The position numbers and the translations under genes were made by a program. Of a stretch of 64,000 bases of DNA, positions 18,867 through 28,156 are shown piece by piece (within the stretch, counting starts at the first letter, position 1; each line of letters begins with the position of its first letter). This stretch comes from Nitrosomonas sp. GTDB lineage: Bacteria; Pseudomonadota; Gammaproteobacteria; Burkholderiales; Nitrosomonadaceae. The notes under the pieces are model-generated. The model saw nothing but the letters and a program-made list of their open reading frames with translations, was not told the origin of the DNA and ran no database searches. The stretch spans positions 558,001 through 622,000 of the forward strand of contig JALDQW010000001.1 of NCBI GenBank assembly GCA_031316255.1, in the 5' to 3' direction.

Positions 18867-20471
18867 GTGATTGCTCACTGGCGTCTGGTCCCTTTTCTTG
18901 CGGCAATGCTGGTCTTAGCGCCGATCGGTGTTGTCGTCTCATCCCTATTTGCACCCACGAGTGATATCTGGCTGCATCTGGTAGAAAACACCTTACCTTT
19001 GTTACTGACAAATACCTTCTGGCTTGCACTGGGCGTCATGCTCGGAACAAGCATATTGGGTATCAGTCTCGCCTGGTTCACGGCTGTCTATGAATTTCCG
19101 GGAAGAAAGTTTTTTACCTGGGCGCTGCTACTGCCACTGGCCATACCCGCTTATGTCACCGCTTTTGTCGCATTAGGTCTATTCGATTTTACCGGGCCGG
19201 TACAGACAACATTACGCGACTGGTTCGATTCCGATTTGCTCTGGTTCCCGGATATCCGCAGCCGTATGGGCGTAATCATTGTCATGACATTGGCATTTTA
19301 TCCTTATGTCTATCTGCTTTCGCGCAATGCTTTCGTCAGTCAAGGAAGACGCTCACTGGAAGTTGCACAATCACTGGGTTTCACACGAAGAACAGGGTTT
19401 TATAAAGTGGCGTTACCGATGGCGCGACCTTGGATAGCCGGTGGCGTCATGTTGGTTCTAATGGAAACGCTGGCCGATTTCGGAACGGTAGCAGTTTTTA
19501 ACTACGACACGTTTACAACTGCAATTTACAAGGCGTGGTTCAGTCTGTTTTCACTTCCGGCCGCCTCTCAGCTGGCTTCTTTGCTTATTCTTATTGTATT
19601 CATCATTATAGTACTGGAACAGCATTTCCGTGCGCGCATGCGTTATGCCGAAACCAGGAAGAGCCAGCGCGCAGACCGCATTTTACTCACCGGACATCAC
19701 AAATGGTTCGTACTCGGCTTTATCCTGACTGTATGGTTTTTTGCATTTCTGTTGCCACTCATGCAATTGTTGAACTGGACAATAAAAACGGTCTCTTCGG
19801 ACTTCGATTTCCAACGCTATCTTGAATTTCTCAGTCACTCGTTATCGCTATCGGGGCTGGCAGCGTTGATTACCTGTACCGTGGTGACCATGATTGTTTA
19901 TACCGCACGCCGTTTTCCAGGCAAAACAATGCAGTTTGCCGTGCGTACAGCCACAATCGGTTATGCTTTGCCAGGTGCCGTACTGGCCATCGGCATCTTT
20001 GTACCGCTGGCCTGGCTCGACGGCAAGCTCAGCGAGCTGGCGTATACACTTCTCCAGATTGAAACAGGTCTATTGATTCAGGGTACGATCATCATTATGC
20101 TACTGGCTTATCTGATCCGTTTTATGGCAGTGAGCCATTACCCGATAAATGGCGCCATGCAGCGCATCACACCGAGCATTGAAGAAGCCGCCATGGGACT
20201 GGGTATGCACGGCTGGTCGATGATACACCGCATTCATTTGCCAATACTTAAATCAGGTATTTTCACCGGTGCAACGCTGGTTTTTGTCGATGTCATGAAA
20301 GAAATGCCAATCACGCTAATGACCCGACCGTTTGGCTGGGACACCCTGGCAGTTCGCGTCTTTGAAATGACATCGGAAGGCGAATGGGAGCAAGCTGCCT
20401 TACCCGCTGTTACACTGATTCTGGCCGGGTTGCTGCCTATTGTATTTTTCATGCGCCAAACAGAAGATTAA
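18867..20471 (+). CDS. Iron(III) ABC transporter permease (FbpB-like)
   Basis: A 534-residue inner-membrane permease of the FbpB/SfuB type, with two tandem BPD-transporter halves and about twelve membrane helices. The EAA loops are visible as RRSLEVAQSLGFTRRTGFYKVALPMARPWI and, in the second half, SIEEAAMGLGMHGWSMIHRIHLPIL. The start is GTG, 45 bases after the binding-protein gene. No ATPase gene follows, so the ATP-binding subunit must be encoded elsewhere or shared. Confidence 0.9.
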   Translation: MIAHWRLVPFLAAMLVLAPIGVVVSSLFAPTSDIWLHLVENTLPLLLTNTFWLALGVMLGTSILGISLAWFTAVYEFPGRKFFTWALLLPLAIPAYVTAFVALGLFDFTGPVQTTLRDWFDSDLLWFPDIRSRMGVIIVMTLAFYPYVYLLSRNAFVSQGRRSLEVAQSLGFTRRTGFYKVALPMARPWIAGGVMLVLMETLADFGTVAVFNYDTFTTAIYKAWFSLFSLPAASQLASLLILIVFIIIVLEQHFRARMRYAETRKSQRADRILLTGHHKWFVLGFILTVWFFAFLLPLMQLLNWTIKTVSSDFDFQRYLEFLSHSLSLSGLAALITCTVVTMIVYTARRFPGKTMQFAVRTATIGYALPGAVLAIGIFVPLAWLDGKLSELAYTLLQIETGLLIQGTIIIMLLAYLIRFMAVSHYPINGAMQRITPSIEEAAMGLGMHGWSMIHRIHLPILKSGIFTGATLVFVDVMKEMPITLMTRPFGWDTLAVRVFEMTSEGEWEQAALPAVTLILAGLLPIVFFMRQTED

Positions 20472-20646
20472 TCCCCCGGCACATTCTGATCGTATTCACT
20501 GAATTTCGCTGCATTTAGCGTTTTATTAAAAAGGCGGGCAACAATAACATTTGTAATACAAGGTTTCCATCGTTATTCCATTTAATAGCCGGATATAACT
20601 TCACTGATAATATGGCGTTCGAAGTCATTTACTCCTGGAGGTTAAT

Positions 20647-21222
20647 ATGGAAATTCAATCATTCAGTCAATCTGTTCGATCTTTAGCACAAGCTGACAAT
20701 AAAAAAGATTCTGGGCCTATCGGTCACCAAGTATCAGAAATGGCGCATGCCAAGAACGTAGAAAGAAGACAGCTCAATACCGACACATCAGAATCCCCAA
20801 TCCAAATAAATACAAGCAATGAACCCCAGTCCTTGGTTCTGCAGACAACCCTGGAAGGAATCAACGACGCTTTACATAAAAGCTTCGGCGACAATGCCAT
20901 TCAGACTGCCTATGCAGCAAATATTGATGTCAGCCCCGAGTCAACGGCTGAACGTATTGTTTCATCCAGCACGAGTATCTTCCCTGCATTTCAGGAACAA
21001 CACCCCGAACTCACTCAAGATGAAGCCTTAACGGCTTTTACAACGCTTATCAATATTGGTGTCAATGAAGGCTTTTCTGAAGCACGAGATATTTTAGCCA
21101 GCTTGAATGCGCTACAAAGCGGTGAAACTCAACAGAATATCGACGAGACGCTCGCACTAATACAGGAAAAACTACAATCATTCATAGATAATTTTAGCAA
21201 CCCGGAAACAAGCCAGAAATAA
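20647..21222 (+). CDS. DUF5610-domain protein
   Basis: A 191-residue protein without a signal peptide or membrane segment. The N-terminal 60 residues are polar and low in order. Residues about 70-185 match my memory of DUF5610, with the core SPESTAERIVSSSTSIFPAF, then an acidic helix and GVNEGFSEARDILASLNAL. Function is not known. The start ATG has a strong TGGAGG ribosome site. It stands alone, after the iron permease and before a repeat-like stretch. Confidence 0.7.
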   Translation: MEIQSFSQSVRSLAQADNKKDSGPIGHQVSEMAHAKNVERRQLNTDTSESPIQINTSNEPQSLVLQTTLEGINDALHKSFGDNAIQTAYAANIDVSPESTAERIVSSSTSIFPAFQEQHPELTQDEALTAFTTLINIGVNEGFSEARDILASLNALQSGETQQNIDETLALIQEKLQSFIDNFSNPETSQK

Positions 21223-21247
21223 TGATGTAAAACCAGAGTCGACAGAC

Positions 21248-21345
21248 CTAAGGGCATTTATAAAATCATCACTTAAAACGGGGCGGGACAAACAGGCAAC
21301 CCGAGATGCAAATGCCCTTAAACATGGATTTCAGAGGTGCCTTAG
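21248..21345. repeat. Candidate MITE or IS-end relic with inverted repeats
   Basis: A 98-base stretch begins CTAAGGGCATTTATAAAAT and ends with a related inverse copy (the reverse complement starts CTAAGGCACCTCTGAAAT). An 11-base perfect inverted repeat also joins 21249-21259 to 21310-21320. The ends resemble those of the IS at 12040-13374 (GGGCATCTCTAAAAAT). No coding potential is seen. It could instead be a long hairpin terminator. Confidence 0.4.
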
Positions 21346-21543
21346 TATTTACTCGACAAAAAAGTACTTGTATCGTAAGACCCGTTTTCCTTAAACATTT
21401 TAGACAAGCACGCTATTTTAGACTGTACTATAATCCGGTTTGTGCTTGATTCTTATGTTAAATCATTTGACACTGACTTGTTAGAAAATCATTTTACCCG
21501 CATGAATCCCTCTGTCCAACCAAACAAATCAAAGGCTATACAA

Positions 21544-22119
21544 ATGAGAATAATAGTGTGTCTGTTAATCCTGATTTTTTCGATGCCTATTCACGCAACG
21601 ATTATCCAAGGCTTTACCGGAGCATACAGTGCATCTCAGTGGACGATGACCACTGGCGGCGGAGATATCACTGTCAATTCTTCTTCAGAAAATAGTTTAA
21701 CGTTTGACATCACTAACCGCGCAATACCAAACCCAATTGACACATATCTGGAATATGAAACCGTGGCTGCCAGTTCGGGCATGGTATCGTTTGACATGAT
21801 CATGGGCCTTATTTTCAGGCCGCTAGATACTTTTTCGCCCATTCTTACATTTTTTTCCATTTCTGATGGCGTATCCAATATAGAAGCATCAATTAGTGCA
21901 GACGGAAATACCATGCGCCATATAGACCTGATGGTCGATGCAGGACAAACTTTTGGTTTCAGAGTAGAAGCACTGGGCGTTCAACAGGATGTACTGCTCG
22001 GCACCACAATCTCAAATTTCAGCGCGCCGGTCCAGCCAATCAAGGAACCTGGCATTTTTTTCCTGATCATAATCGGTCTATTGGCTTTATCAGGTTTTAG
22101 TCGCCGCACACTATCCTGA
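21544..22119 (+). CDS. Secreted protein with PEP-CTERM-like sorting signal
   Basis: From the ATG at 21544, a 191-residue protein with a signal peptide (RIIVCLLILIFSMPIHA), a beta-rich Ser/Thr-rich body, and a C-terminal tripartite tail: IKEPG, a hydrophobic helix, then SRR. That tail resembles the PEP-CTERM signal recognised by exosortase in EPS-producing Gram-negative bacteria, though KEPG is a variant of the usual PEP. The body resembles carbohydrate-binding-like PEP-CTERM proteins only in general character. The open frame extends upstream to 21442, but the signal peptide fixes the start. Confidence 0.65.
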   Translation: MRIIVCLLILIFSMPIHATIIQGFTGAYSASQWTMTTGGGDITVNSSSENSLTFDITNRAIPNPIDTYLEYETVAASSGMVSFDMIMGLIFRPLDTFSPILTFFSISDGVSNIEASISADGNTMRHIDLMVDAGQTFGFRVEALGVQQDVLLGTTISNFSAPVQPIKEPGIFFLIIIGLLALSGFSRRTLS

Positions 22120-22165
22120 ACTCTGAACTAAAATACAGCAGACCAGCGCTCTCAATCCCAAAAAT

Positions 22166-23551
22166 TTAATTCGGCTCAAACCAGGCCAGTTTATTGTGCA
22201 GACGGACAACTTCACCAACAATAATCAGTGTCGGCGCAACAAGCTGTGCCGCAACAGCACGGTCCGGTAACGTTTCCAAAGAACCGGTTACAATTTTCTG
22301 TGTTTGTGTTGTTCCCTGTTGAATAATGGCTGCGGATGTGTTGGCAGGCAGTCCATGCGCAATTAATTGTTCGCAAAGTACCGGCAAACCCAGTAACCCC
22401 ATATAAATAACAATGGTCTGATTCGGTCTTGCCAAAGAATTCCAGTCAAGATCGATGGTATTATTTTTCAGATGGCCGGTGACAAAAATGCATGATTGCG
22501 CATAATCGCGGTGCGTCAGCGGTATGCCGGCATAGGCTGCCACACCCGATGCGGCGGTAATGCCGGGAACGACCTGGAACGGAATGTGATGGCTTGTCAG
22601 CATTTCAATTTCTTCGCCGCCACGGCCAAAAATGAAAGGATCGCCACCTTTAAGCCTGAGAACCCGTTTTCCTTCTTCGGCCAGCCGCACCAATAACTGA
22701 TTAATCGATTCCTGCGGCAATGTGTGACGGCTGCGTTCCTTTCCAGCGTAAATCCGCGTTGCATCGCGCCGCACCATATCCAGAATTTCCGCAGACACCA
22801 GCCGGTCATAGACCACGACATCAGCCTGTTGCATCAACCGCATGGCACGGAAAGTGAGTAAATCCGAATTGCCGGGCCCCGCACCAACCAGATAGACTTC
22901 GCCTTTGGGCGCGTCATCTTTCTCATTGTCCAATAGCTGTTGTAAATATGCCTGTGCGGCTTTGTCTTTACCCGCCAATACCATTTCGGCAAATTTACCC
23001 TGTAATGCTTTTTCCCAGAAAAGTCGTCTATTTTCCTGATGCGTGAATTTACGTTTGATCTGCTCACGGAATTCTGCCGCATACGAAGCCAAACGGGAAT
23101 AGGCATGTGGAATCATTGCCTCCAACCGGGCGCGCAATACTCTGGCAAGCACGGGCGATTTACCGCCACTGGATATGGCTATCATCAGGGGTGAACGGTC
23201 TACGATGGAAGGCATGATAAAAGTGCAGAATTCCGGATTATCGACCACATTTACGGGTATATTTCTGGCTTTGGCAGATTCGGATACTTTGCGGTTCACC
23301 GCCTGATCATCGGTTGCGGCAATAACCAGTGCACAGTTGTCAAGGTGCCCGGGTGCAAAGCACTGCGCGAGATGCGAAATTTTATTGTGTTGTAATAAAG
23401 CCGTTAATTCCTGATTCAGCATTGGCGATACAACATGAACATCAGCCCCCGCCTGAAGTAGCAATGAAACCTTGCGCACAGCCACTGACCCGCCACCGAC
23501 CACCAGACAGGTCTGATTCTTTACATTCAAAAAAACTGGCAGAAAATCCAT
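22166..23551 (-). CDS. cysG: Siroheme synthase (trifunctional)
   Basis: A 461-residue enzyme that turns uroporphyrinogen III into siroheme, cofactor of sulfite and assimilatory nitrite reductases. The N-terminal half (about 1-200) is the NAD-dependent dehydrogenase/ferrochelatase with VVGGGSVAVRK. The C-terminal half (about 215-455) is the methyltransferase with VYLVGAGPGNSDLLTFRA, VVYDRLVS, LRLKGGDPFIFGRGGEE and VPGITAASGVAAYAGIPLTHR. It lies 25 bases downstream of the pseudopilin operon on the same strand and may be read with it. Confidence 0.96.
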   Translation of the reverse strand: MDFLPVFLNVKNQTCLVVGGGSVAVRKVSLLLQAGADVHVVSPMLNQELTALLQHNKISHLAQCFAPGHLDNCALVIAATDDQAVNRKVSESAKARNIPVNVVDNPEFCTFIMPSIVDRSPLMIAISSGGKSPVLARVLRARLEAMIPHAYSRLASYAAEFREQIKRKFTHQENRRLFWEKALQGKFAEMVLAGKDKAAQAYLQQLLDNEKDDAPKGEVYLVGAGPGNSDLLTFRAMRLMQQADVVVYDRLVSAEILDMVRRDATRIYAGKERSRHTLPQESINQLLVRLAEEGKRVLRLKGGDPFIFGRGGEEIEMLTSHHIPFQVVPGITAASGVAAYAGIPLTHRDYAQSCIFVTGHLKNNTIDLDWNSLARPNQTIVIYMGLLGLPVLCEQLIAHGLPANTSAAIIQQGTTQTQKIVTGSLETLPDRAVAAQLVAPTLIIVGEVVRLHNKLAWFEPN

Positions 23552-23576
23552 TAGCCCCGAAAGCTGACTTCACCGA

Positions 23577-24308
23577 TTATTGTGCGAAAGGATTCTGGCC
23601 TGATTGTGCTGACGCAGGCGGCGCCAAAGGTGAAGCCGGTGCGGATGCACCGCCCTGAGCGCCCTGACCCGGCCTTGATGCGCCACCCGGTGTACCGAAA
23701 GGCGATGCTCCGGCACCCGTAGCGCCTTGTTGTCTTTGTTGTGAAGTATTCGTGCCGCTGCCTGACTGCTGTGTATGAATAAACTGCCAGTCCCGGTAAG
23801 TTTGTGCTTCGGAAAATTTGGCAAAATGTTCCGGGAAATTTTCTCTTTTCACAGGTCTCTTACCCGAAAGGCTATACACGCCCACTATCCCTTTACGTGT
23901 ACTTGCAAAACTACTGCTGGCAGGATTATTGGCATTATTTTGATTATTGCCTCTATTTTGACCTTGCGCCTGCTGCGGAACATCTTCTTCCTCAACAACC
24001 CCCCATTCGTCCGTCATCGTTAACGGGTCGATATAAATCTTTCTTAAATGACGAACCGGTACTGGTCCGCGTTTATCTTCCAGTAAATCTTCCAGCGATT
24101 CAGGATATTGCCTGATACCGGTCAACTGATTATTGTAATAGGACATGATCGCTTTCCGGAACTGCTCACCTATGAAAAGCAGTTCCAGTTCTTTTTCACG
24201 CTGCGACTTCGTTTGCCACACCTGCCCTGTTCCAGCCATCACCACGCCTGCGACTGCCACGGCAAATAACGCCCAGAGATAAATAAAACCTTTTTGCGCG
24301 CCCGTCAT
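23577..24308 (-). CDS. Pseudopilin-like type II secretion protein with Gln/Gly/Pro-rich tail
   Basis: A 243-residue protein. It has an N-terminal hydrophobic helix (GFIYLWALFAVAVAGVVMAG) followed by the KELELLFIGEQFRKAIMSYYN helix and the SLEDLLEDKRGPVPVRHLRKIYIDP segment seen in GspG-like minor pseudopilins. The canonical prepilin FTLIE leader is not obvious; KGFIYLW may be a divergent cleavage region. The last 80 residues are low-complexity, rich in Gln, Gly, Ala and Pro. It is the last gene of the secretion operon before cysG. Confidence 0.78.
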   Translation of the reverse strand: MTGAQKGFIYLWALFAVAVAGVVMAGTGQVWQTKSQREKELELLFIGEQFRKAIMSYYNNQLTGIRQYPESLEDLLEDKRGPVPVRHLRKIYIDPLTMTDEWGVVEEEDVPQQAQGQNRGNNQNNANNPASSSFASTRKGIVGVYSLSGKRPVKRENFPEHFAKFSEAQTYRDWQFIHTQQSGSGTNTSQQRQQGATGAGASPFGTPGGASRPGQGAQGGASAPASPLAPPASAQSGQNPFAQ

Positions 24309-24311
24309 GCC

Positions 24312-24722
24312 TCACCACTCTTCATAAAATGTGCCGTCAAACGCCCTGCCGGTAAAACCGCTATGTACATCATAGACACCTTCTTCATCTTCATTCGGCG
24401 AGGGCATTTCTACCCAGGTTGTATTGCTCTCAGTCATCGGATCAATCGGAATACTGCGCAGATATCGCCTGTCCACCAGTTCTTCCAGATCAAGCGGATA
24501 TTTGCCAAAATCCGCATAAAACTGATCAATGGCATCACGCATGATCTTAAGGTCCTGACGCAAAACAGCTTCTTTCGCTTTTTCAATTGAATCGAAATAG
24601 CGTGGTGCAACAATACTCAGCAAGGTAGCAATTATAGCCATGACCACCAGCAATTCGATCAACGTAAATCCGGTTTGAGTGCGTGCCTTAGTCATCAAAT
24701 GCATCAGGTTTATGATCACCAC
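24312..24722 (-). CDS. Pseudopilin (GspG/GspH-like)
   Basis: A 136-residue pseudopilin with the prepilin leader TG-FTLIELLVVMAIIATLL, where the peptidase would cut after Gly and methylate Phe. The globular part has GKYPLDLEELVDRRYLRSIPIDPMTE and ends DGTFYEEW. The GTG at 24722 overlaps the upstream gene's stop; an ATG at 24695 would give a shorter leader and is also possible. Part of the secretion operon. Confidence 0.85.
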   Translation of the reverse strand: MVIINLMHLMTKARTQTGFTLIELLVVMAIIATLLSIVAPRYFDSIEKAKEAVLRQDLKIMRDAIDQFYADFGKYPLDLEELVDRRYLRSIPIDPMTESNTTWVEMPSPNEDEEGVYDVHSGFTGRAFDGTFYEEW

Positions 24723-25225
24723 TTATTATATTCAAGGCCGTTTAAGCCAATCATTTCTGAACGGGAATAAACATCAAAAACATCATCGCCTTCTTGTGGA
24801 TTTTCCGCTGAACTCTCGTAACTGCGTTTTCCCCAGGTATCGGCCGCAGGCGTTTCTTCGATTCCCGCCACATCCATATCTTCAAACATCGGATCGCGCG
24901 GCAAGCGCCGTAAAAAATAAATATTTCTTGGTTCGGTGCTTTTAATATCGGGAACACCGATAACCAGATCTTCCAGTGTTGGCGGATAACCGGATTCGTC
25001 GGCTTTTTTCTCGATACGGCCGTCATCGACCGCTTGTTTATAGGCATCGATGGCATTGCGAATCTGACGCAGCGCCATGCGCAGTTCCTGCTCCTTTTCA
25101 CGCTTTACAACCAGTTCCCGCAATGGCATTGCCGCTGTGGCCAGAACACCCATAATGGCAACCACAATCATTAACTCGATGAGCGTAAAACCGCGCTGAC
25201 GGGATGTAAACATTAGAAACCTCAT
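24716..25225 (-). CDS. Pseudopilin (GspG-like)
   Basis: From the ATG at 25225, a 169-residue pseudopilin. Leader ...RQRG-FTLIELMIVVAIMGVLA, then a charged helix (REKEQELRMALRQIRNAIDAYKQAV), then YPPTLEDLVIGVP and FLRRLPRDPMFED, which mirror the preceding subunit. The longer frame up to 25348 runs into the secretin gene and is discarded; 25225 lies 13 bases after the secretin stop. Probably a minor or paralogous pilin-like subunit. Confidence 0.87.
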   Translation of the reverse strand: MRFLMFTSRQRGFTLIELMIVVAIMGVLATAAMPLRELVVKREKEQELRMALRQIRNAIDAYKQAVDDGRIEKKADESGYPPTLEDLVIGVPDIKSTEPRNIYFLRRLPRDPMFEDMDVAGIEETPAADTWGKRSYESSAENPQEGDDVFDVYSRSEMIGLNGLEYNKW

Positions 25226-25238
25226 ATTTACCGGCACG

Positions 25239-27569
25239 TTACTGAACTTTGATACTTGCAGGTGATGGCAATGCGATCTCGACCGATTCCCCACTCTCCG
25301 TATCTTCACCTGTCGCGCTTTGAACGCTGATCTCCGTTTCACCGGCATTTGGCGTAACTACTTTAAACCGTAATTGCGCGGCCATTCCGGTAGGCACATC
25401 CTTGCCAAACTTCACGGTATGGGTACCGCTGTTTCCATCACCGTTGAGCAACTCAAGCATATCCGTTTCGTAACTGACCTGCGCTTCAGCAGAGACCGAA
25501 GCTCTGGCGCCCACCATTCTGACGCGCACAGAAAACTCCTTGTCGAAAGTAATATTACTTGGAGCCTGAATCGTTAATGTTGGTTCACCTTCGGCGTTAA
25601 CCGCAGTCTGCTGTGCAAATGGATTGGGAGAAACTTGCGATCTGTCTCCTGCAAGCGCCTGCGCACCTCTGCTTAATACAGACGATGCACCGCCTCTACC
25701 GCCTCCACCCACCGGCGCCATTGCGAGCGCCCCGGGTGAAGTCTTGCGTATCCTGACCGGCAGTTTACCGGCCTCATTGGACGTGCCGAAATGGAATTCG
25801 CTTTCCAGATTTGTCATGTGTGTAATATTGCGGACAACACGTGGCGTTATCAACAGCACAATTTCCTGTTTTTCACGCTTAATAGTTTGGTTTGAAGTCA
25901 ATCGATCCAGCCCTGGGATGTTAATCAAGCCTGCAAGACCACTTACTGTGTTAGATGCACGATCATCAAGCAACCCGGCCAACACTTGTGTTTCACCGTC
26001 CTTCAATGTCAGCAATGTTTCTGCATTTGCTGTAGAAATAATCGGAGCCCTAGCACCGCCAGGTCCTGATTCAAACCCATTCAGATTGCTCACTTCAAGC
26101 TGGACTTTCATGGTTACATCATTGTTCAGACCAATAACCGGTTCTATATCCAGCTTCACACCGATATCAATAAATGTAGGCGTAGAAGTAACCACATTGC
26201 TAATCCCACCGCCGGCGACACTGGCTGAAAAAACAGGCTGTCTTGAACCAATATGGATTTTGGCCGCCTCACGATTCTTTACACGAATACGGGGATTTGC
26301 AAGGATATCCGCATTGGTCAGGCCTTGCGCGAAATCGATTACAACCTGATTATTCACCACAAAATTTCTGAGATTCGGAAATCCTCGTTGATCGAGAACC
26401 GTATTAATTTCACTCAGCTTAACAGCTCCGGCAGCAGCAGTTGCTGCTGTACCCACACCTGGAACAAAACTAAACGTCGTTTGTTGTGGAATGTTTGGAC
26501 CAAGCTTAAATGAATTGTCACGGGTCACATCCAGAATAACCACTTCAAGCATCACCTCAGGTTCCGGCAGATCATTGAGCGACACCAGTTTCTCTACGAC
26601 ACGAATCGCTTCCAGGGTATCGCGCATGATAAAAAGATTGAGTTGTTCATTGACATAAATATCCTTGGCTTTAACCAACCCCCTGACCATTGCCACCATT
26701 TGTTTCACATCGGTATATGCAACCTGGAAACTGCGCACAATCAGTTCCTGGTATTCCTTTTGCTTGGCTGGCGTATTCGGATAAATCAACAAGGAGTTCT
26801 CGTTCAATCGGGTATACGCCAGCTGATTGGTCATCAGCAACAGCTTCAGTATATCCTCGACGGTATTGTCTCGCACAAATACCGATACTTTGGCTTCCTG
26901 CCGGACATCCTTGTCAAATACAAAATTGACCCCGGCCGTTCGTGACATAATTTCGAATACCGATTTAAGCTCAGTGTCCTTGAATTCCATCGACAATGGT
27001 TTTTTAAATGCCGTATCCAGCGTCAAGTCCATACTCTCGGCGCGCGTAATGCGTTTATTCAGCTCTTTGAGAAATTCCCGCGCCTGCGGTTGCATCGGAT
27101 TTTCCTGCAATACTGCTCTGACAGCGTTTTCAGCGCCCTCCAGATCGTTGAGCGCCAGCAATTGCTGTGCATATTCGACAGAGGCCAGGTGATGACGCGC
27201 TTTATCAATTTCATCCAAACCCATCTGTGCTCTTTCGTTATGGGCAAACAAATCCAGTATTCGATAGTATTGTTCTTCGGCCAAATCAAGATCGCCCGAC
27301 AAACGTGTATTATTTGCATCAGTGAGCAGCCGACCGAGTACGGCATCACGTTGACGCGAAAGCACAGCACGTATTTCCTTATTATTTGGTTCTTCTTCAG
27401 CCGCCTGCTCCAGGCGCATTAATCCTAATTCCAACTGACCGCTTTGAATCAATTGCTGACCTTCTTCAAACGCCTTGTTGCGGGTACCGAAAGTCTTATT
27501 GTTAATTGCGCATCCATTAAGTATTAACGCCAGGATTAATAATAAAACAGCGCATTTTTTATTTCTCAT
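25239..27569 (-). CDS. Lipoprotein secretin (GspD/PilQ/MshL-like) with C-terminal cohesin-like domain
   Basis: A 776-residue outer-membrane channel protein. The signal ends in a lipobox LNGC, acylated at Cys20. Residues about 30-170 are TPR-like helices, a feature of MshL-type secretins. N-domains follow (MEFKDTELKSVFEIMSRTAGVNFVFDKDV). The secretin core has ANPRIRVKNREAAKIHIGSRQPV and the IPGLDRLTSNQTIKREKQEIVLLITPRVV signature. After a Gly-rich linker, residues about 670-776 form a beta-sandwich like cohesin (LTIQAPSNITFDKEFSVRVRM...). Four-base overlap with the upstream gene. Confidence 0.9.
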   Translation of the reverse strand: MRNKKCAVLLLILALILNGCAINNKTFGTRNKAFEEGQQLIQSGQLELGLMRLEQAAEEEPNNKEIRAVLSRQRDAVLGRLLTDANNTRLSGDLDLAEEQYYRILDLFAHNERAQMGLDEIDKARHHLASVEYAQQLLALNDLEGAENAVRAVLQENPMQPQAREFLKELNKRITRAESMDLTLDTAFKKPLSMEFKDTELKSVFEIMSRTAGVNFVFDKDVRQEAKVSVFVRDNTVEDILKLLLMTNQLAYTRLNENSLLIYPNTPAKQKEYQELIVRSFQVAYTDVKQMVAMVRGLVKAKDIYVNEQLNLFIMRDTLEAIRVVEKLVSLNDLPEPEVMLEVVILDVTRDNSFKLGPNIPQQTTFSFVPGVGTAATAAAGAVKLSEINTVLDQRGFPNLRNFVVNNQVVIDFAQGLTNADILANPRIRVKNREAAKIHIGSRQPVFSASVAGGGISNVVTSTPTFIDIGVKLDIEPVIGLNNDVTMKVQLEVSNLNGFESGPGGARAPIISTANAETLLTLKDGETQVLAGLLDDRASNTVSGLAGLINIPGLDRLTSNQTIKREKQEIVLLITPRVVRNITHMTNLESEFHFGTSNEAGKLPVRIRKTSPGALAMAPVGGGGRGGASSVLSRGAQALAGDRSQVSPNPFAQQTAVNAEGEPTLTIQAPSNITFDKEFSVRVRMVGARASVSAEAQVSYETDMLELLNGDGNSGTHTVKFGKDVPTGMAAQLRFKVVTPNAGETEISVQSATGEDTESGESVEIALPSPASIKVQ

Positions 27570-28156
27570 CGGAAAGTCCCTGTTTGCTTATCATCATTAA
27601 TAGGAAGAGTTTGCTTGGCATTCAGCGGCAAATAAGTCAGCGTAACAGATTCATCATTGATGGTATCCAGCCGATACTGTTCATCGATTTTTTCACCAAT
27701 TCCGGCAATAAAATTCTCATCATTTTGCGCCAGAAAAACCCAGGTTTTGTTACCTTCAATCGCCTTACCAATATATTTAAACTGCAATGGCGGCGGTGTA
27801 GGTGCAGGCGGTGGAGCCTGCTTCACCTGGGCGCGCTGCTGTTCCATGATCGCCTGCTGCTGCGGAGTAATTGGAGGGCGCTTCGGCACCCATGAAGTTG
27901 ACGCAAAAAGTTCTCCGGCGCGTGGGTCGAATTTTCTTTGTCCAAGCTTTTCGATATCGAGATAGTCATTCCTGACTTCTTGCGTATTCAATCGTATCGA
28001 GGGCGAACGCGTTGTTTTTTTCGATTCCACAGGTTGCACAGGATCGATAATCATCTCTTCTTCGTCTTCAACCATGACCACAGCAATCAATGTCGCCGCC
28101 AACGCTATACCGATGATCATCTTACGCTTCTTCTCAGCCGGATCCATTCCGCTCAC
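27566..28156 (-). CDS. GspC/PilP-like inner-membrane secretion protein
   Basis: A 196-residue protein with one N-terminal membrane helix (MIIGIALAATLIAVVMV), an acidic then disordered region, a Pro-rich stretch (QAPPPAPTPPPL), and a C-terminal beta domain LQFKYIGKAIEGNKTWVFLAQ...GEKIDEQYRLDTIN. The last part looks like the PilP/GspC homology region that contacts the secretin. Position directly before the secretin gene supports that role. The GTG at 28156 overlaps the previous stop; an ATG at 28147 is the alternative. Confidence 0.75.
   Translation of the reverse strand: MSGMDPAEKKRKMIIGIALAATLIAVVMVEDEEEMIIDPVQPVESKKTTRSPSIRLNTQEVRNDYLDIEKLGQRKFDPRAGELFASTSWVPKRPPITPQQQAIMEQQRAQVKQAPPPAPTPPPLQFKYIGKAIEGNKTWVFLAQNDENFIAGIGEKIDEQYRLDTINDESVTLTYLPLNAKQTLPINDDKQTGTFR

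Noticed and set aside
20472..20646. Missing fbpC ATPase in this gap
   Set aside because: The gap is 175 bases with no Walker motifs in any frame.
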